Shown here: piece by piece, positions 1-8,867 of the stretch
Layout of the letters: the number at the start of each line of letters is the position of its first letter
Position numbering within the stretch: the stretch's first letter is position 1
Origin: Paenibacillus bovis
Lineage (GTDB): Bacteria; Bacillota; Bacilli; Bacillales; Bacillaceae_C
Direction of reading: 5' to 3'
NCBI GenBank assembly: GCA_007679095.1
Contig: VEFU01000005.1
Span: 1-64,000 of the forward strand
Length of the DNA stretch: 64,000 nucleotides
Notes under the pieces: model-generated
The model's database searches: none
Told to the model about the DNA's origin: nothing
Seen by the model: the letters and a program-made list of their open reading frames with translations, nothing else
Program-made: the position numbers and the translations under genes

Positions 1-255
1 ACCTGTAAAAAAAATTGGCTGAGCAGGTTTAATTTGGTGTCCTCAAAAACGCTCGTATTTAACTTAAAAAGCAATAAGATGAAAGAAAATTAGGATTTAT
101 CAAAATCACTGAAACCACTACTTTTTATCACGGATTCAGGATTCTTTAAATTTTAAAAATTATCACCAACTTCTGATATACATCATTTTAAGTGAAGCTT
201 ATTAATATATCCCATTTATTTTTAGTTACTAAAGTAATGGTTTTGGTAATTACTG

Positions 256-304
256 TAATGCCATTAAAAATAAATAAGGGATTCTAGCTGGTTACTAGAA
301 TCCC
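256..304 (-). terminator. Rho-independent terminator of the sulfatase operon
   Basis: A perfect 10-bp stem (278-287 pairs with 295-304, arms GGGATTCTAG and CTAGAATCCC, 7-nt loop) is followed on the minus strand by a T-rich tail (TTATTTATTTTT). It starts 7 bp after the last sulfatase stop codon. The rest of 1-255 is AT-rich and I see no gene or repeat in it. Confidence 0.85.
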
Positions 305-310
305 TCTAAA

Positions 311-1795
311 TCAAGATGTGATTTCCGTTCTTACTTCTGTTAGCCCCAATCTTTCATACTGCTCTGCTGGAGCATCGTGTTCCTTCATTAACTCTACTAT
401 ATAGTTTTGCATTTGTTCTTCCATCTCTTTATCATTGATAGGACTTTGTTGCTTCGGATCTGTTTCGATGTCGAATAATAGGTCTTGTAAGTCGGATCCT
501 CCAAAAAAACGTTGGCTCTTTATTTTCAGTAGTTTGCACCCTTTCGTGAATGGGAACGGGTCAACTAGTTCCATGTCCTGTAGTAGTTGAACAGGAGTAT
601 TGTTAAATCCAAAGGTTGGCAGTAAGGTGTAATGATATAACGGACCTCCCCCTTCATTCACTGGTGCACGCATGTATACATATTTTCCATCTGTGCAGTT
701 AACATGTTCCCCATGGATGCCGAATAGGGCGGCTTTACGAATCGGTTCATTATTGGCAATGGTGTTTTTTAGCGATTTACCAGTCATATTCTCAGGTATA
801 TCAACACCGAAGAACTCTAGGATTGTTGGTGGGATATCGATTGTTTGTACTAAACAATCGTTTTGTTCTGCTTTTTTCCCGCTCCTCGGATCCCATATAA
901 ACAGTGGGATATTGGCAATTTCATTATAGAGAGGCATAATATTTTTACCCCACCAGCCATGCTCCCCAAGTAAGAAGCCATGATCGGTATTTACAATGAG
1001 CATCGTATCTTCCCATAGATTTAGTGCATCCATCTCATCCAGTACTTTTCCAAGGTAGTTATCACACATGCTAACAATTGCGGCATATTCATAACGGACA
1101 TGATTTACGATTTCTTCTGTTTCATTCACTTTCTTATAAGATGGCCAGTCGTAATGCGGACCACTATAGTCATGTAGATACAGGTCCTTATATTTTTGCA
1201 TACTGAAAAACGGCTCATGAGGACTAAAGCATTCTAATTGTAAGAACCATTTATCGGCATCCTTATTTTTCCGCATAAACTCAATGCCAAGTTCGACTGT
1301 TTGTGTGAGTGGATGCCGCTCTTCTGTTTGCATATATTGACGGTTTATCCAGTCTTGTCTGCATCTTGCAGGATCACGGTCATTTAATGATTCAGGTATC
1401 TCTGGGTCCGCCACTTCGCCTTTCCAAGCGTCCCCTTCTTGACCACGGATGCTCTCCCACGTGTTAAATTTACTATGATATGTAGCTGCATTATCCTCCC
1501 AATAATGGTAGTGGTCTGTTACTAGATGAGTGTAGACACCATTTTGCTTCAAAATTTGTGGCATCGAGTCATCAAATGGTTCTAGTGGGCCCCAACTCCG
1601 GTGCAGGAAATTATATCGACCTGTGTGAAGCTCCCGTCTTGCCGGCATACACGGAAGACTACCTGCATAGGCTTTTGCAAATTTCACTGTTTTTTCTGCT
1701 AACCTTTCAAAGTTAGGTGCATGTACCCAATCACATCCATATGGCGGTAGCATATGGCGATTCAAGGAATCAAACATTAGCATTATTGTTTTCAT
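311..1795 (-). CDS. Cys-type sulfatase, cytoplasmic
   Basis: This encodes a 494-residue sulfatase of the alkaline-phosphatase superfamily, predicted to hydrolyse a sulfate ester. The N-terminal metal-binding residues are visible (MLMFDSLNRH). The modification motif C-x-P-x-R appears as CMPARRELHTGR near residue 49; its Cys must be oxidised to formylglycine for activity. A second metal site is seen as NTDHGFLLGEHG near residue 270. There is no signal peptide, so it should act in the cytoplasm on an imported substrate. It is the last gene of the operon, 12 bp after the other sulfatase, with a strong AGAGGAGG ribosome binding site. No formylglycine-generating enzyme or radical-SAM maturase lies in the window. 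The substrate is unknown; sulfated sugars are the usual one for this family. Confidence 0.9.
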   Translation of the reverse strand: MKTIMLMFDSLNRHMLPPYGCDWVHAPNFERLAEKTVKFAKAYAGSLPCMPARRELHTGRYNFLHRSWGPLEPFDDSMPQILKQNGVYTHLVTDHYHYWEDNAATYHSKFNTWESIRGQEGDAWKGEVADPEIPESLNDRDPARCRQDWINRQYMQTEERHPLTQTVELGIEFMRKNKDADKWFLQLECFSPHEPFFSMQKYKDLYLHDYSGPHYDWPSYKKVNETEEIVNHVRYEYAAIVSMCDNYLGKVLDEMDALNLWEDTMLIVNTDHGFLLGEHGWWGKNIMPLYNEIANIPLFIWDPRSGKKAEQNDCLVQTIDIPPTILEFFGVDIPENMTGKSLKNTIANNEPIRKAALFGIHGEHVNCTDGKYVYMRAPVNEGGGPLYHYTLLPTFGFNNTPVQLLQDMELVDPFPFTKGCKLLKIKSQRFFGGSDLQDLLFDIETDPKQQSPINDKEMEEQMQNYIVELMKEHDAPAEQYERLGLTEVRTEITS

Positions 1796-1807
1796 GTATA
1801 TCCTCCT

Positions 1808-3142
1808 CTAATAGTGGGACGAGGGACCTGACCCCAATTCCCGCTCTTCCTTTACAATGCTCGACGCGAACCATTCTTGGACCTCTTGTTTCAATTCTTC
1901 CGTGAGTTTTGGATATCGATCCGCTACGTTTACCCGCTCTCCTGGGTCATTTTTTAGATTTGCCAAATGAATTGGATCTGCCTGCTTCCGTTGAAAGTCC
2001 AACTTTCCATCGAGGACAAGTTTCCAATCGCCTTTACGAACGGCTAATTGACCATCATATTCCCAGTACACACTCGAATGAGGAGATGCTTCATCTTCCG
2101 TCATCATCTTCCATACACTCTTTCCATCAATTGGATGATTTTCTGGCAAGGCTATACCTGCAATTTCTAGAAATGTAGGGAATACATCCATCATGACACC
2201 AACCTCATGGATGATCTTGCCCTGGTTTATTTTTGAAGGGTAACTCAAAATTGCCGGCTCACGGATTCCACCTTCAAACAGACTTGCTTTATGCCCACGG
2301 AATATTCCGGCAGTGCCTCCATAATAAAGGTCTTCAGTTCCATCTAAATAGTTTCGTGATTCCGTAGATGGACCATTATCACTGGAGAAAAAGATGACTG
2401 TGTTATCAAATTGATTTGTATCCTTCAATGCCTTTACTATTTCACCAATTCCATCGTCCATCGCGGTTATCATGGCGGCCATTATTTGTCGGTCTGCAGG
2501 CAAATGGGCATATTGATCCAAGTATTTTTGCGGAGCATGCATCGGATAATGTGGCGCATTAAATGGAACATACAGAAAAAATGGGTCATCACTATTCTTT
2601 TGGATAAACTGGGAAGCTCTATGTGCAATTGTTTCCGTTAAATACTCGCCATTATTCCATACTTCTTGATCATTTTCCCACAAGTCATGGACTGGATTTA
2701 CTCCACTACCTTGCCCCCAATAATAAATATGGGAGTAGTAATCGACACACCCACCTAAAAAGCCGAAGAATTCATCAAATCCGTGAGCATTTGGACCATT
2801 TTCCTTTGATACACCTAAATGCCATTTTCCAAAAAGACCTGTCTTGTAGCCATTTTCCTTCAACACGCTTGCAATTGTTTTTTGATCAGCTCCTAATCCG
2901 GTGGTACCGCGTTTGGAGCCAAGGATATGAATGATACCCGTATTTTTTGGATATCGGCCTGTTAATAAAGATGCCCGTGATGGTGAACATACAGATGAGT
3001 TCGAATACCAATCTGTAAAGCGAACTCCCTGTGCTGCAAGTGCATCGAGATTAGGTGTCTGAATATAGTCAGAGCCATAGCAACCAAGGTCACCATAGCC
3101 CAAATCATCCGCGTACATAATAATAAAATTCGGTTTCGTCAT
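1808..3142 (-). CDS. Arylsulfatase-type sulfatase, cytoplasmic
   Basis: A 444-residue sulfatase with the classical order of motifs: MYADDLGYGDLGCYG (metal ligands) near residue 9, CSPSRASLLTGR (formylglycine motif, Cys type) near residue 52, GKWHLG near 106 and SSDNGP near 256. There is no signal peptide. Its ATG shares one base with the TAA stop of the upstream ATPase gene (TAATG), so translation is probably coupled. The last residues (GSGPSSHY) are encoded by a 27-bp REP-like palindrome at 1816-1842, meaning the natural C-terminus was replaced or extended by the repeat. Paired with the next sulfatase it suggests stepwise desulfation of an imported compound. Confidence 0.92.
   Translation of the reverse strand: MTKPNFIIMYADDLGYGDLGCYGSDYIQTPNLDALAAQGVRFTDWYSNSSVCSPSRASLLTGRYPKNTGIIHILGSKRGTTGLGADQKTIASVLKENGYKTGLFGKWHLGVSKENGPNAHGFDEFFGFLGGCVDYYSHIYYWGQGSGVNPVHDLWENDQEVWNNGEYLTETIAHRASQFIQKNSDDPFFLYVPFNAPHYPMHAPQKYLDQYAHLPADRQIMAAMITAMDDGIGEIVKALKDTNQFDNTVIFFSSDNGPSTESRNYLDGTEDLYYGGTAGIFRGHKASLFEGGIREPAILSYPSKINQGKIIHEVGVMMDVFPTFLEIAGIALPENHPIDGKSVWKMMTEDEASPHSSVYWEYDGQLAVRKGDWKLVLDGKLDFQRKQADPIHLANLKNDPGERVNVADRYPKLTEELKQEVQEWFASSIVKEERELGSGPSSHY
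1816..1842. repeat. 27-bp REP-like palindrome inside a sulfatase 3' end
   Basis: The arms GGGAC and (imperfect) TTCCC flank a CCTGACCCC centre. It is one copy of a family found at many places in the window, and here it lies within the coding sequence of the upstream sulfatase. Confidence 0.75.
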
Positions 3143-4110
3143 TAGCTATTCACTAACTCCTTTGCATAGAGATTACATCTAACTTGGCGGCCGTTTTCAA
3201 CTTCATAGAAGGAGATAGAACCACTTCTACACGCTTCTGTTACAAATGGACAGCGATGTTGAAAGCTACAGCCAGTTGCTGGTAGTGTGGAATCTGTCGG
3301 TTCAATTATTTCCATTTCTATATTTTCATCTTTCCACGGATCTGGTGATGAATGGAGGAGTAGTTTCGTATATGGGTGTTTCGGATTTTTCACGATTTCC
3401 TCCGAATCACCAATTTCGACAATTTCCCCAGCATACATCACCATGATGCGATCTGCCATATAGCGTGCACTACCGAGATTATGTGTAATTAATATATAGG
3501 AAAGTTTGCGTTTTTCCTTTAAATCGAGAAGTAGATTCATTATTTCTATTCCAATCGACACATCGAGCATCGAGGTCGGTTCATCGGCAATAATTACTTC
3601 TGGTTCTAAACCTAGTACTCTAGCAATGACAACACGCTGTTTCTGTCCTCCAGATAATTGAAATGGATATTTTTCAATAAAATCTTCCGCTGGTGTTAAG
3701 CCAACCCGCTCCAGTAATTCGATTACTTTTTCACGAACAGATCCTTCTGTTTTATGTTTCAACACGAGAGGGCGCCCAATCGCATAGCCAACGGTATGAT
3801 GTGGATTTAGTGCTGCAAATGGGTCTTGAAAGATCATTTGAATTTTTTCAGGTAGTAATTTCCGTAAGCTTTTATCATAAATACTGACACCATCTAACAG
3901 CACATCACCAGAGGTCGACTTTATTAAATTCGTTAGTATTCTCGCTGTCGTACTTTTGCCACTGCCGGATTCTCCTACAATCGCAATCACTTCATCCTCG
4001 TGAAGATTAAAGCTGACATCCTTCACCGCATGAAATTCTTTCTTCTTAAAATTTTTTCGAGATGTAAAAACTTTATTAATTGATTTCACCTGCAGTCGAT
4101 AGCGGCTCAC
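3142..4110 (-). CDS. Oligopeptide-type ABC transporter ATPase (OppF/DppF-like)
   Basis: The second ATPase of the transporter, 322 residues. Walker A is GESGSGKST near residue 45, the signature is LSGGQKQR near 154, and Walker B is VIIADEP. A C-terminal oligopeptide/dipeptide extension (PATGCSFQHRCPF) with Cys residues is typical of OppF/DppF. The start is a GTG that overlaps the end of the OppD-like gene by 35 bp and has GGAGGGGG 6 nt upstream. It forms a heterodimer with the OppD-like protein at the cytoplasmic face. The linked sulfatases suggest the cargo is a sulfated compound and not a peptide, which is inference. Confidence 0.93.
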   Translation of the reverse strand: MSRYRLQVKSINKVFTSRKNFKKKEFHAVKDVSFNLHEDEVIAIVGESGSGKSTTARILTNLIKSTSGDVLLDGVSIYDKSLRKLLPEKIQMIFQDPFAALNPHHTVGYAIGRPLVLKHKTEGSVREKVIELLERVGLTPAEDFIEKYPFQLSGGQKQRVVIARVLGLEPEVIIADEPTSMLDVSIGIEIMNLLLDLKEKRKLSYILITHNLGSARYMADRIMVMYAGEIVEIGDSEEIVKNPKHPYTKLLLHSSPDPWKDENIEMEIIEPTDSTLPATGCSFQHRCPFVTEACRSGSISFYEVENGRQVRCNLYAKELVNS

Positions 4111-5077
4111 TCATTTCCCCCTCCTCTCCGTAAAGATGACAGGCAACGATTCCTTTGCGGTCATGTATGGCAGATGGTTCATGCACTCGACATAGTGCCA
4201 TTGCATGTGGGCATCTTGGATGGAAACTGCAGCCCTTCGGTGGGTTAATCAGATTTGGTGGATGTCCTGGTATTCCTTCTAATCTTGTTTTCTCTCCTTG
4301 TAACGATGGGAAGGATCTTAACAACCCTTGTGTATATGGATGGCGAGCGTTTTGAAGTAAGTCTTCTCTTCTCATTACTTCGACGAGCTCCCCTGCATAC
4401 ATCACACCTACACGGTCACAGATTTCGAGCATTAATGGGAGGTCGTGTGTTATAAATAAAATCGAAAATCCAAATTTCTTTTGTAAATCGAGTGTCTTTT
4501 TTATAATGCCATTTTGTACGACAACATCTAATGCAGTTGTCGGTTCATCCATAATGATTAAATCTGGATTGAGGGCAAGTGCCATCGCAATCACCACACG
4601 TTGGCGCATGCCACCAGATAATTCATGTGGAAAGCTTCTAAGGCGATCTGGCTGTATATCTACTAATGAAAGTAAGAACTCCGAATGTTTGATGGCCTCT
4701 TTTATCGTCATTTTCTTATGTGCCAAAATTGCATCAATTAATTGGTCTTGGATTTTAATAACAGGATTTAAGTTATTCATCGCACTTTGGAGAATGATAG
4801 ATAATTGCGACCAGCGGATTCCATCAAACTCACTATCTGTTAAAGTTGTTAACTCTCTACCTTTTAGTTTTACACTCCCAGATGTAATTCTAGCCGGTGG
4901 TCGTAAAAGCCGACTGATGCCAAAAGCAGTAGTAGACTTTCCACATCCAGATTCTCCTACTAGGCCGAATATCTCTCCTTTTTGAATCGTAAAGCTTACA
5001 TCTTTTACCGCCTTTACTTGTCCTTTTGGGGAATCATATACAACATTTAATTTATCTACCTGTAAAAGGGACTCCAT
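4076..5077 (-). CDS. Oligopeptide-type ABC transporter ATPase (OppD/DppD-like)
   Basis: The first ATPase, 333 residues from the chosen start. Walker A is GESGCGKST, the signature LSGGMRQR and Walker B LIIMDEP. The C-terminal domain PPKGCSFHPRCPHAM is typical of the OppD/DppD group. An in-frame upstream ATG at 5101 exists, but AAAGAGG sits about 7 nt before the ATG at 5077 (MESLLQV), which fits better. It lies 25 bp after the permease gene and overlaps the next ATPase gene. Confidence 0.93.
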   Translation of the reverse strand: MESLLQVDKLNVVYDSPKGQVKAVKDVSFTIQKGEIFGLVGESGCGKSTTAFGISRLLRPPARITSGSVKLKGRELTTLTDSEFDGIRWSQLSIILQSAMNNLNPVIKIQDQLIDAILAHKKMTIKEAIKHSEFLLSLVDIQPDRLRSFPHELSGGMRQRVVIAMALALNPDLIIMDEPTTALDVVVQNGIIKKTLDLQKKFGFSILFITHDLPLMLEICDRVGVMYAGELVEVMRREDLLQNARHPYTQGLLRSFPSLQGEKTRLEGIPGHPPNLINPPKGCSFHPRCPHAMALCRVHEPSAIHDRKGIVACHLYGEEGEMSEPLSTAGEIN

Positions 5078-5102
5078 ATTCTCGCCTCTTTTCGTTTCCA
5101 AT

Positions 5103-5966
5103 TTACAATGCTGCGTTTCCTCTATTCGCTTGGTAGCGATCTAGAATACCATTTCCAATTAAAATAAAGCCGAAGCATAGGCATGCAATTGCAAGACCTG
5201 GAGGCAATATCCACCACCATGCATTAAACATGACTGCATTATTCGCATGTGCTAAAGATAAGATCGTTCCCCAACTCACTTGGGTTGGATCTCCAAGCCC
5301 TAAGAAACTTAGTCCCGCTTCTGCAAGCACTGCTTGGGTCGTAACTAATACTAAGTTTGCTAGAATGACAGGAATAATATTTGGCATAACCTCTCTGAAC
5401 ATAATTTCAAAGTCGCTCATCCCAGCCATCCTCGCTGCTTCTACATAGCCACTTTCCCGCTCTGACATCGTCTGACTTCTAATACTGCGAGCCATATATA
5501 GCCAGCTTAGGAGACCAATAATGAGGATCGTGTTTGTCACCCCCATAGATGGTAAAAACGATGCAAGGATAATCATTAATGCAAGGGTAGGAATGACGAG
5601 AAATAAATCGACGACACGCATCAACCCTTCGCCAATCCAGCCACCTTTATAACCCGCAACTAAACCTACTAATACACCAATGACGGTTGTAATCATTCCG
5701 GCTACAATACCGACAAGTAGTGATGTTTGTGTTCCATAAATCATTTGTGAAAGCACATCTTGACCATAGCTATCCGTTCCTAACCAATGTTTCGAAGACG
5801 GAGCTAGCCAAGAGTCAAATCCAATATAATTTTTCTTATATGGTGCAATTTTTGACCCGAAGGCAGCAACAAAGATAAAGAGTAAAATAATGAATAAACC
5901 GAGCTTCCCTTTCACACCAGGGATGAACTTCCAGAAACTTTTTCCATATCCTACGATCTTTTTCAC
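5103..5966 (-). CDS. Oligopeptide-type ABC transporter permease (OppC/DppC-like)
   Basis: A 287-residue inner-membrane permease. It has an N-terminal membrane segment (LGLFIILLFIFVAAFG), the OppC-specific N-terminal domain, then the BPD_transp_1 core. The EAA loop that contacts the ATPases is visible as EAARMAGMSDFEIMFREVMP. Five further hydrophobic segments follow. It starts 11 bp after the OppB-like gene, so the two are cotranscribed and probably translated in tandem. Confidence 0.92.
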   Translation of the reverse strand: MKKIVGYGKSFWKFIPGVKGKLGLFIILLFIFVAAFGSKIAPYKKNYIGFDSWLAPSSKHWLGTDSYGQDVLSQMIYGTQTSLLVGIVAGMITTVIGVLVGLVAGYKGGWIGEGLMRVVDLFLVIPTLALMIILASFLPSMGVTNTILIIGLLSWLYMARSIRSQTMSERESGYVEAARMAGMSDFEIMFREVMPNIIPVILANLVLVTTQAVLAEAGLSFLGLGDPTQVSWGTILSLAHANNAVMFNAWWWILPPGLAIACLCFGFILIGNGILDRYQANRGNAAL

Positions 5967-5977
5967 AAGTCTCCCCC

Positions 5978-6964
5978 CTATTCCAATGCTACTCGCGGAT
6001 CAATTAGTGGATACATGAGGTCTGCAATTAAATTAGCAATAATGACAGATATGGCAATGAATAAGAATGCACCTTGAATTAATGGAAAGTCATGATTCAA
6101 AATCGCATTAAATGTCACGAGGCCAACACCAGGATAAGAGAAAACAATTTCCATCGTTAAAGCTCCACCAATTACATGACCTAATGTAATCATGAGTCCA
6201 GTAAAGGAAGGAAGTAAGGCATTTCTAGCACCATACACATATTTTCGTCTCCGAGTGGATATCCCCTTCGCCTTGGCAAGGAGCATATAGTCCTCCGATA
6301 AAACGCGCATTAAGTTATTCCGTAAGACGAGAATATGTCCTGCTAACGAAGCAATCACCATCGAAACAACTGGCAAAAATGCGTGGCTCATGATGGCTAT
6401 TATTTTCCCCATCAGAGTTAATGAATCAAAGTCAGCTGGAATCGCATTTCCTAATGGAAACCAATCGAAATGGAAGGAGAAAATCATAATCATAATAATT
6501 CCTATCCAAAAATACGGTACCGAGTTTAAAAAGAAGGAAATGAATAATGAGCTATTATCAAATAAGGACCCTGATTTCCATGCACCTTTTATTCCAATCA
6601 TCCAGCCAATCGCGTAACTTAGTATCGTTGCGATTAATACCGTTCCAAGTGTCCACGGTAATGCTTTTAACATCACTTCCGTCACTGGTGCTGGGAAGTT
6701 AACATAGGAAATCCCCATATTCCCTTGAAATAACTGCACTAAATATTGTTTATATTGAATGAATATGTTCGAACTTTCTAAGCCGAATTGTTGCCTTAAT
6801 GCTTCTGCTACTTCCGGAGAACCGAGGGCAAGCTCAGAAGCTAACGTATCAGCTGGATCTCCGCCCATTAATCGTGGTAATAGAAAGTTTGCTGTGATTG
6901 CAACAAATAGCGTAATTAATGCAAAGCCTATTCTCCTAAGTGCATACGAAAGATTAAACCGCAA
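5978..6964 (-). CDS. Oligopeptide-type ABC transporter permease (OppB/DppB-like)
   Basis: A 328-residue permease with six predicted membrane segments. The first is followed by the typical OppB periplasmic loop containing RLMGGDPADTL. The EAA-type loop reads AKGISTRRRKYVYGARNALL. It follows the binding-protein gene by 56 bp and precedes the OppC-like gene. Confidence 0.92.
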   Translation of the reverse strand: MRFNLSYALRRIGFALITLFVAITANFLLPRLMGGDPADTLASELALGSPEVAEALRQQFGLESSNIFIQYKQYLVQLFQGNMGISYVNFPAPVTEVMLKALPWTLGTVLIATILSYAIGWMIGIKGAWKSGSLFDNSSLFISFFLNSVPYFWIGIIMIMIFSFHFDWFPLGNAIPADFDSLTLMGKIIAIMSHAFLPVVSMVIASLAGHILVLRNNLMRVLSEDYMLLAKAKGISTRRRKYVYGARNALLPSFTGLMITLGHVIGGALTMEIVFSYPGVGLVTFNAILNHDFPLIQGAFLFIAISVIIANLIADLMYPLIDPRVALE

Positions 6965-7020
6965 TGTTCTTTCCCCCTTTGAGGGGTAGCAATGAAACTA
7001 CCCCTGCATCTATGAAACTA

Positions 7021-8634
7021 TTACTTTTTCTTCACCTTACTAAGTGAAAGTGAAGAGTGAACTGGTACAGATTCATCATAGTTCGTAAATTCATCGACAC
7101 GGTACGGGATATGGCCGCCAACGTTGTACATAACGGCAATTGGTGCTTGATCAGCAATTTTCTTTTGAATCTTGTGATACAATTCTTTCCGTTTCGCTTC
7201 GTCCGCAGTGAATGCTTCATCTAGCCAAGCATCTACTTCACTATCTTTAAAGCGCATATAGTTTAAACCAGACGTATTTTCACCAATGGGCGCTGTCATT
7301 TTACTATGGAACACTTCTAAAGCTGCTTGTGGATCTGGTGGGAAACTAATTCCGTTTTGAATTAAATCAAAGTCACCCGACATCGCTAACTTTGTTAATT
7401 CTGGCCAAGTTACTAGTTTTACAGTCGTTTTAATCCCTACTTCTTCTAACCATTGCGTAATCATCGTTCCTTCTTTGTTTTGTGCAGGTGCATTCGCAGC
7501 CATATTGTATACAAAGGAAAGTTCTTTTCCATCTTTTTCAAAGATGCCGTCCTTATTTTTTGTATATCCTGCCTCTTCTAAAATTCTGACAGCTTCATTG
7601 TGATTAAAGCTATAGTTCGTATCCTCATATAAAGCTTCGTCCGCCATATCTCCAAACACGGTTGGCAAGAACCCCGGGTTAGCTGGGAAAACGGCATCCA
7701 TCTCCGCTTTTTCAATTAACCATTGCCTATCAATTGCTACTTGAATTGCTCTCCTTACCGCTTCATCATTTAAGCCTGGTTTGTCATTATTCATAATGAC
7801 ACTGAACACTGTAAGACCAGGATAAACTTGTAATTTATTCGCATCGTTTTCTAATAGTTTAGGAAGACTTGGCATCGCGATCGTTCCTTCAGATGCTTGA
7901 ATTTCTCCTTTTTCAAGTGCAAGTGTTAAAGTGGATGAATTATTAAAGCGATTGATGACTAACTCATCAATTTCAGGTGCTCCTCTGTAATAATCTTTAT
8001 TTTTCTCCAATATGATGGCACTTGAGTTTACACTTTTAAATACAAATGGACCTGTCCCAATTGGTTGTTTATTTAAATATGTTGAAGGGTTTTCCTTTTC
8101 AAAAATATGCTTCGGAACGATATCTACTGTCGTTAAGTAATAAGGTAAAGAAGGAAATAGATCATTTAATGTAAAGACAACCGAGTCTCCTTCTACTGAT
8201 ACATCTTTTAGACGCTTATCGCCCCAAATTTGATAACGGTCTAATGCTTTATCTTTCTTTAGTGCGTTAAATGTAAACACGATATCCTCACCTGAAAAAT
8301 CTGTACCATCATGCCATTTCACATCACTTTGAACTTTCACTTTATAGGAAAGTTTATCTTCGGACCATTCCCCAAGATCAGAAGCAAGCATGGGAATTAA
8401 CTCCCCATTTACTTGGTTAAAGAAGAATAACGGGTCATAAATATATGGAAATAAGTTCTCCCAGTTTCCTGTTGCTAATAATGGATTGAAATTGGAAACC
8501 TGCTCTGGATTAATAACCCCACCTAAGTTAAACTGTACTTTTTTAGAGCCAGACGTTTCACTTTTACTACAAGCCATCATCAAACCAATAAGAAGCACCA
8601 GCATTAATATGAACAAAATTCTACTCCTAGACAT
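7021..8634 (-). CDS. ABC transporter substrate-binding lipoprotein (SBP_bac_5 family)
   Basis: An extracellular solute-binding lipoprotein of family 5 (OppA/DppA type), about 537 residues from the start chosen here. A type II signal peptide ends in the lipobox LMMAC, so the mature protein is anchored at Cys in the membrane. The family region with VKWHDGTDFSGEDIVFTF is present. Three in-frame starts are possible. The ATG at 8634 has AAAGGA 9 nt upstream; the ATG at 8673 follows a GGGGGG tract and would give a 35-residue signal peptide. It is the first gene of the sulfatase/transporter operon. Confidence 0.88.
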   Translation of the reverse strand: MSRSRILFILMLVLLIGLMMACSKSETSGSKKVQFNLGGVINPEQVSNFNPLLATGNWENLFPYIYDPLFFFNQVNGELIPMLASDLGEWSEDKLSYKVKVQSDVKWHDGTDFSGEDIVFTFNALKKDKALDRYQIWGDKRLKDVSVEGDSVVFTLNDLFPSLPYYLTTVDIVPKHIFEKENPSTYLNKQPIGTGPFVFKSVNSSAIILEKNKDYYRGAPEIDELVINRFNNSSTLTLALEKGEIQASEGTIAMPSLPKLLENDANKLQVYPGLTVFSVIMNNDKPGLNDEAVRRAIQVAIDRQWLIEKAEMDAVFPANPGFLPTVFGDMADEALYEDTNYSFNHNEAVRILEEAGYTKNKDGIFEKDGKELSFVYNMAANAPAQNKEGTMITQWLEEVGIKTTVKLVTWPELTKLAMSGDFDLIQNGISFPPDPQAALEVFHSKMTAPIGENTSGLNYMRFKDSEVDAWLDEAFTADEAKRKELYHKIQKKIADQAPIAVMYNVGGHIPYRVDEFTNYDESVPVHSSLSLSKVKKK

Positions 8635-8653
8635 ATTCACCATCCTTTTTATT

Positions 8654-8667
8654 TGAAAGCGCTGTCT
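8654..8667. promoter_or_regulatory. Candidate cre site (CcpA binding)
   Basis: TGAAAGCGCTGTCT differs from the classical cre consensus TGWAANCGNTNWCA only at the last base. It lies just before or at the start of the binding-protein gene, where CcpA binding would give catabolite repression of the whole operon. The match is seen in the sequence; function is inferred. Confidence 0.5.
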
Positions 8668-8834
8668 TTTCATTAAAAAATCTTCCCCCCATCCTTGTTT
8701 GATTAAAACCATACTATGTGATGTAGATAAAATTTTAAATGTCCTATTTTTGATATGATGGCAATTATCCGGCAAATAAGCCCTACATGTTCCTTATTTG
8801 ATGTCATGTACCTTTTTTGAAAACCCGTTTATGT

Positions 8835-8867
8835 AAATGAAAAAAGCTGTAGAACGGGTCTACAGCT
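8835..8867 (-). terminator. Terminator of the AraC-type regulator gene
   Basis: A 9-bp stem (8845-8853 with 8859-8867, AGCTGTAGA and TCTACAGCT) with a 5-nt loop overlaps the stop codon and is followed on the minus strand by TTTTTC. Confidence 0.8.
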
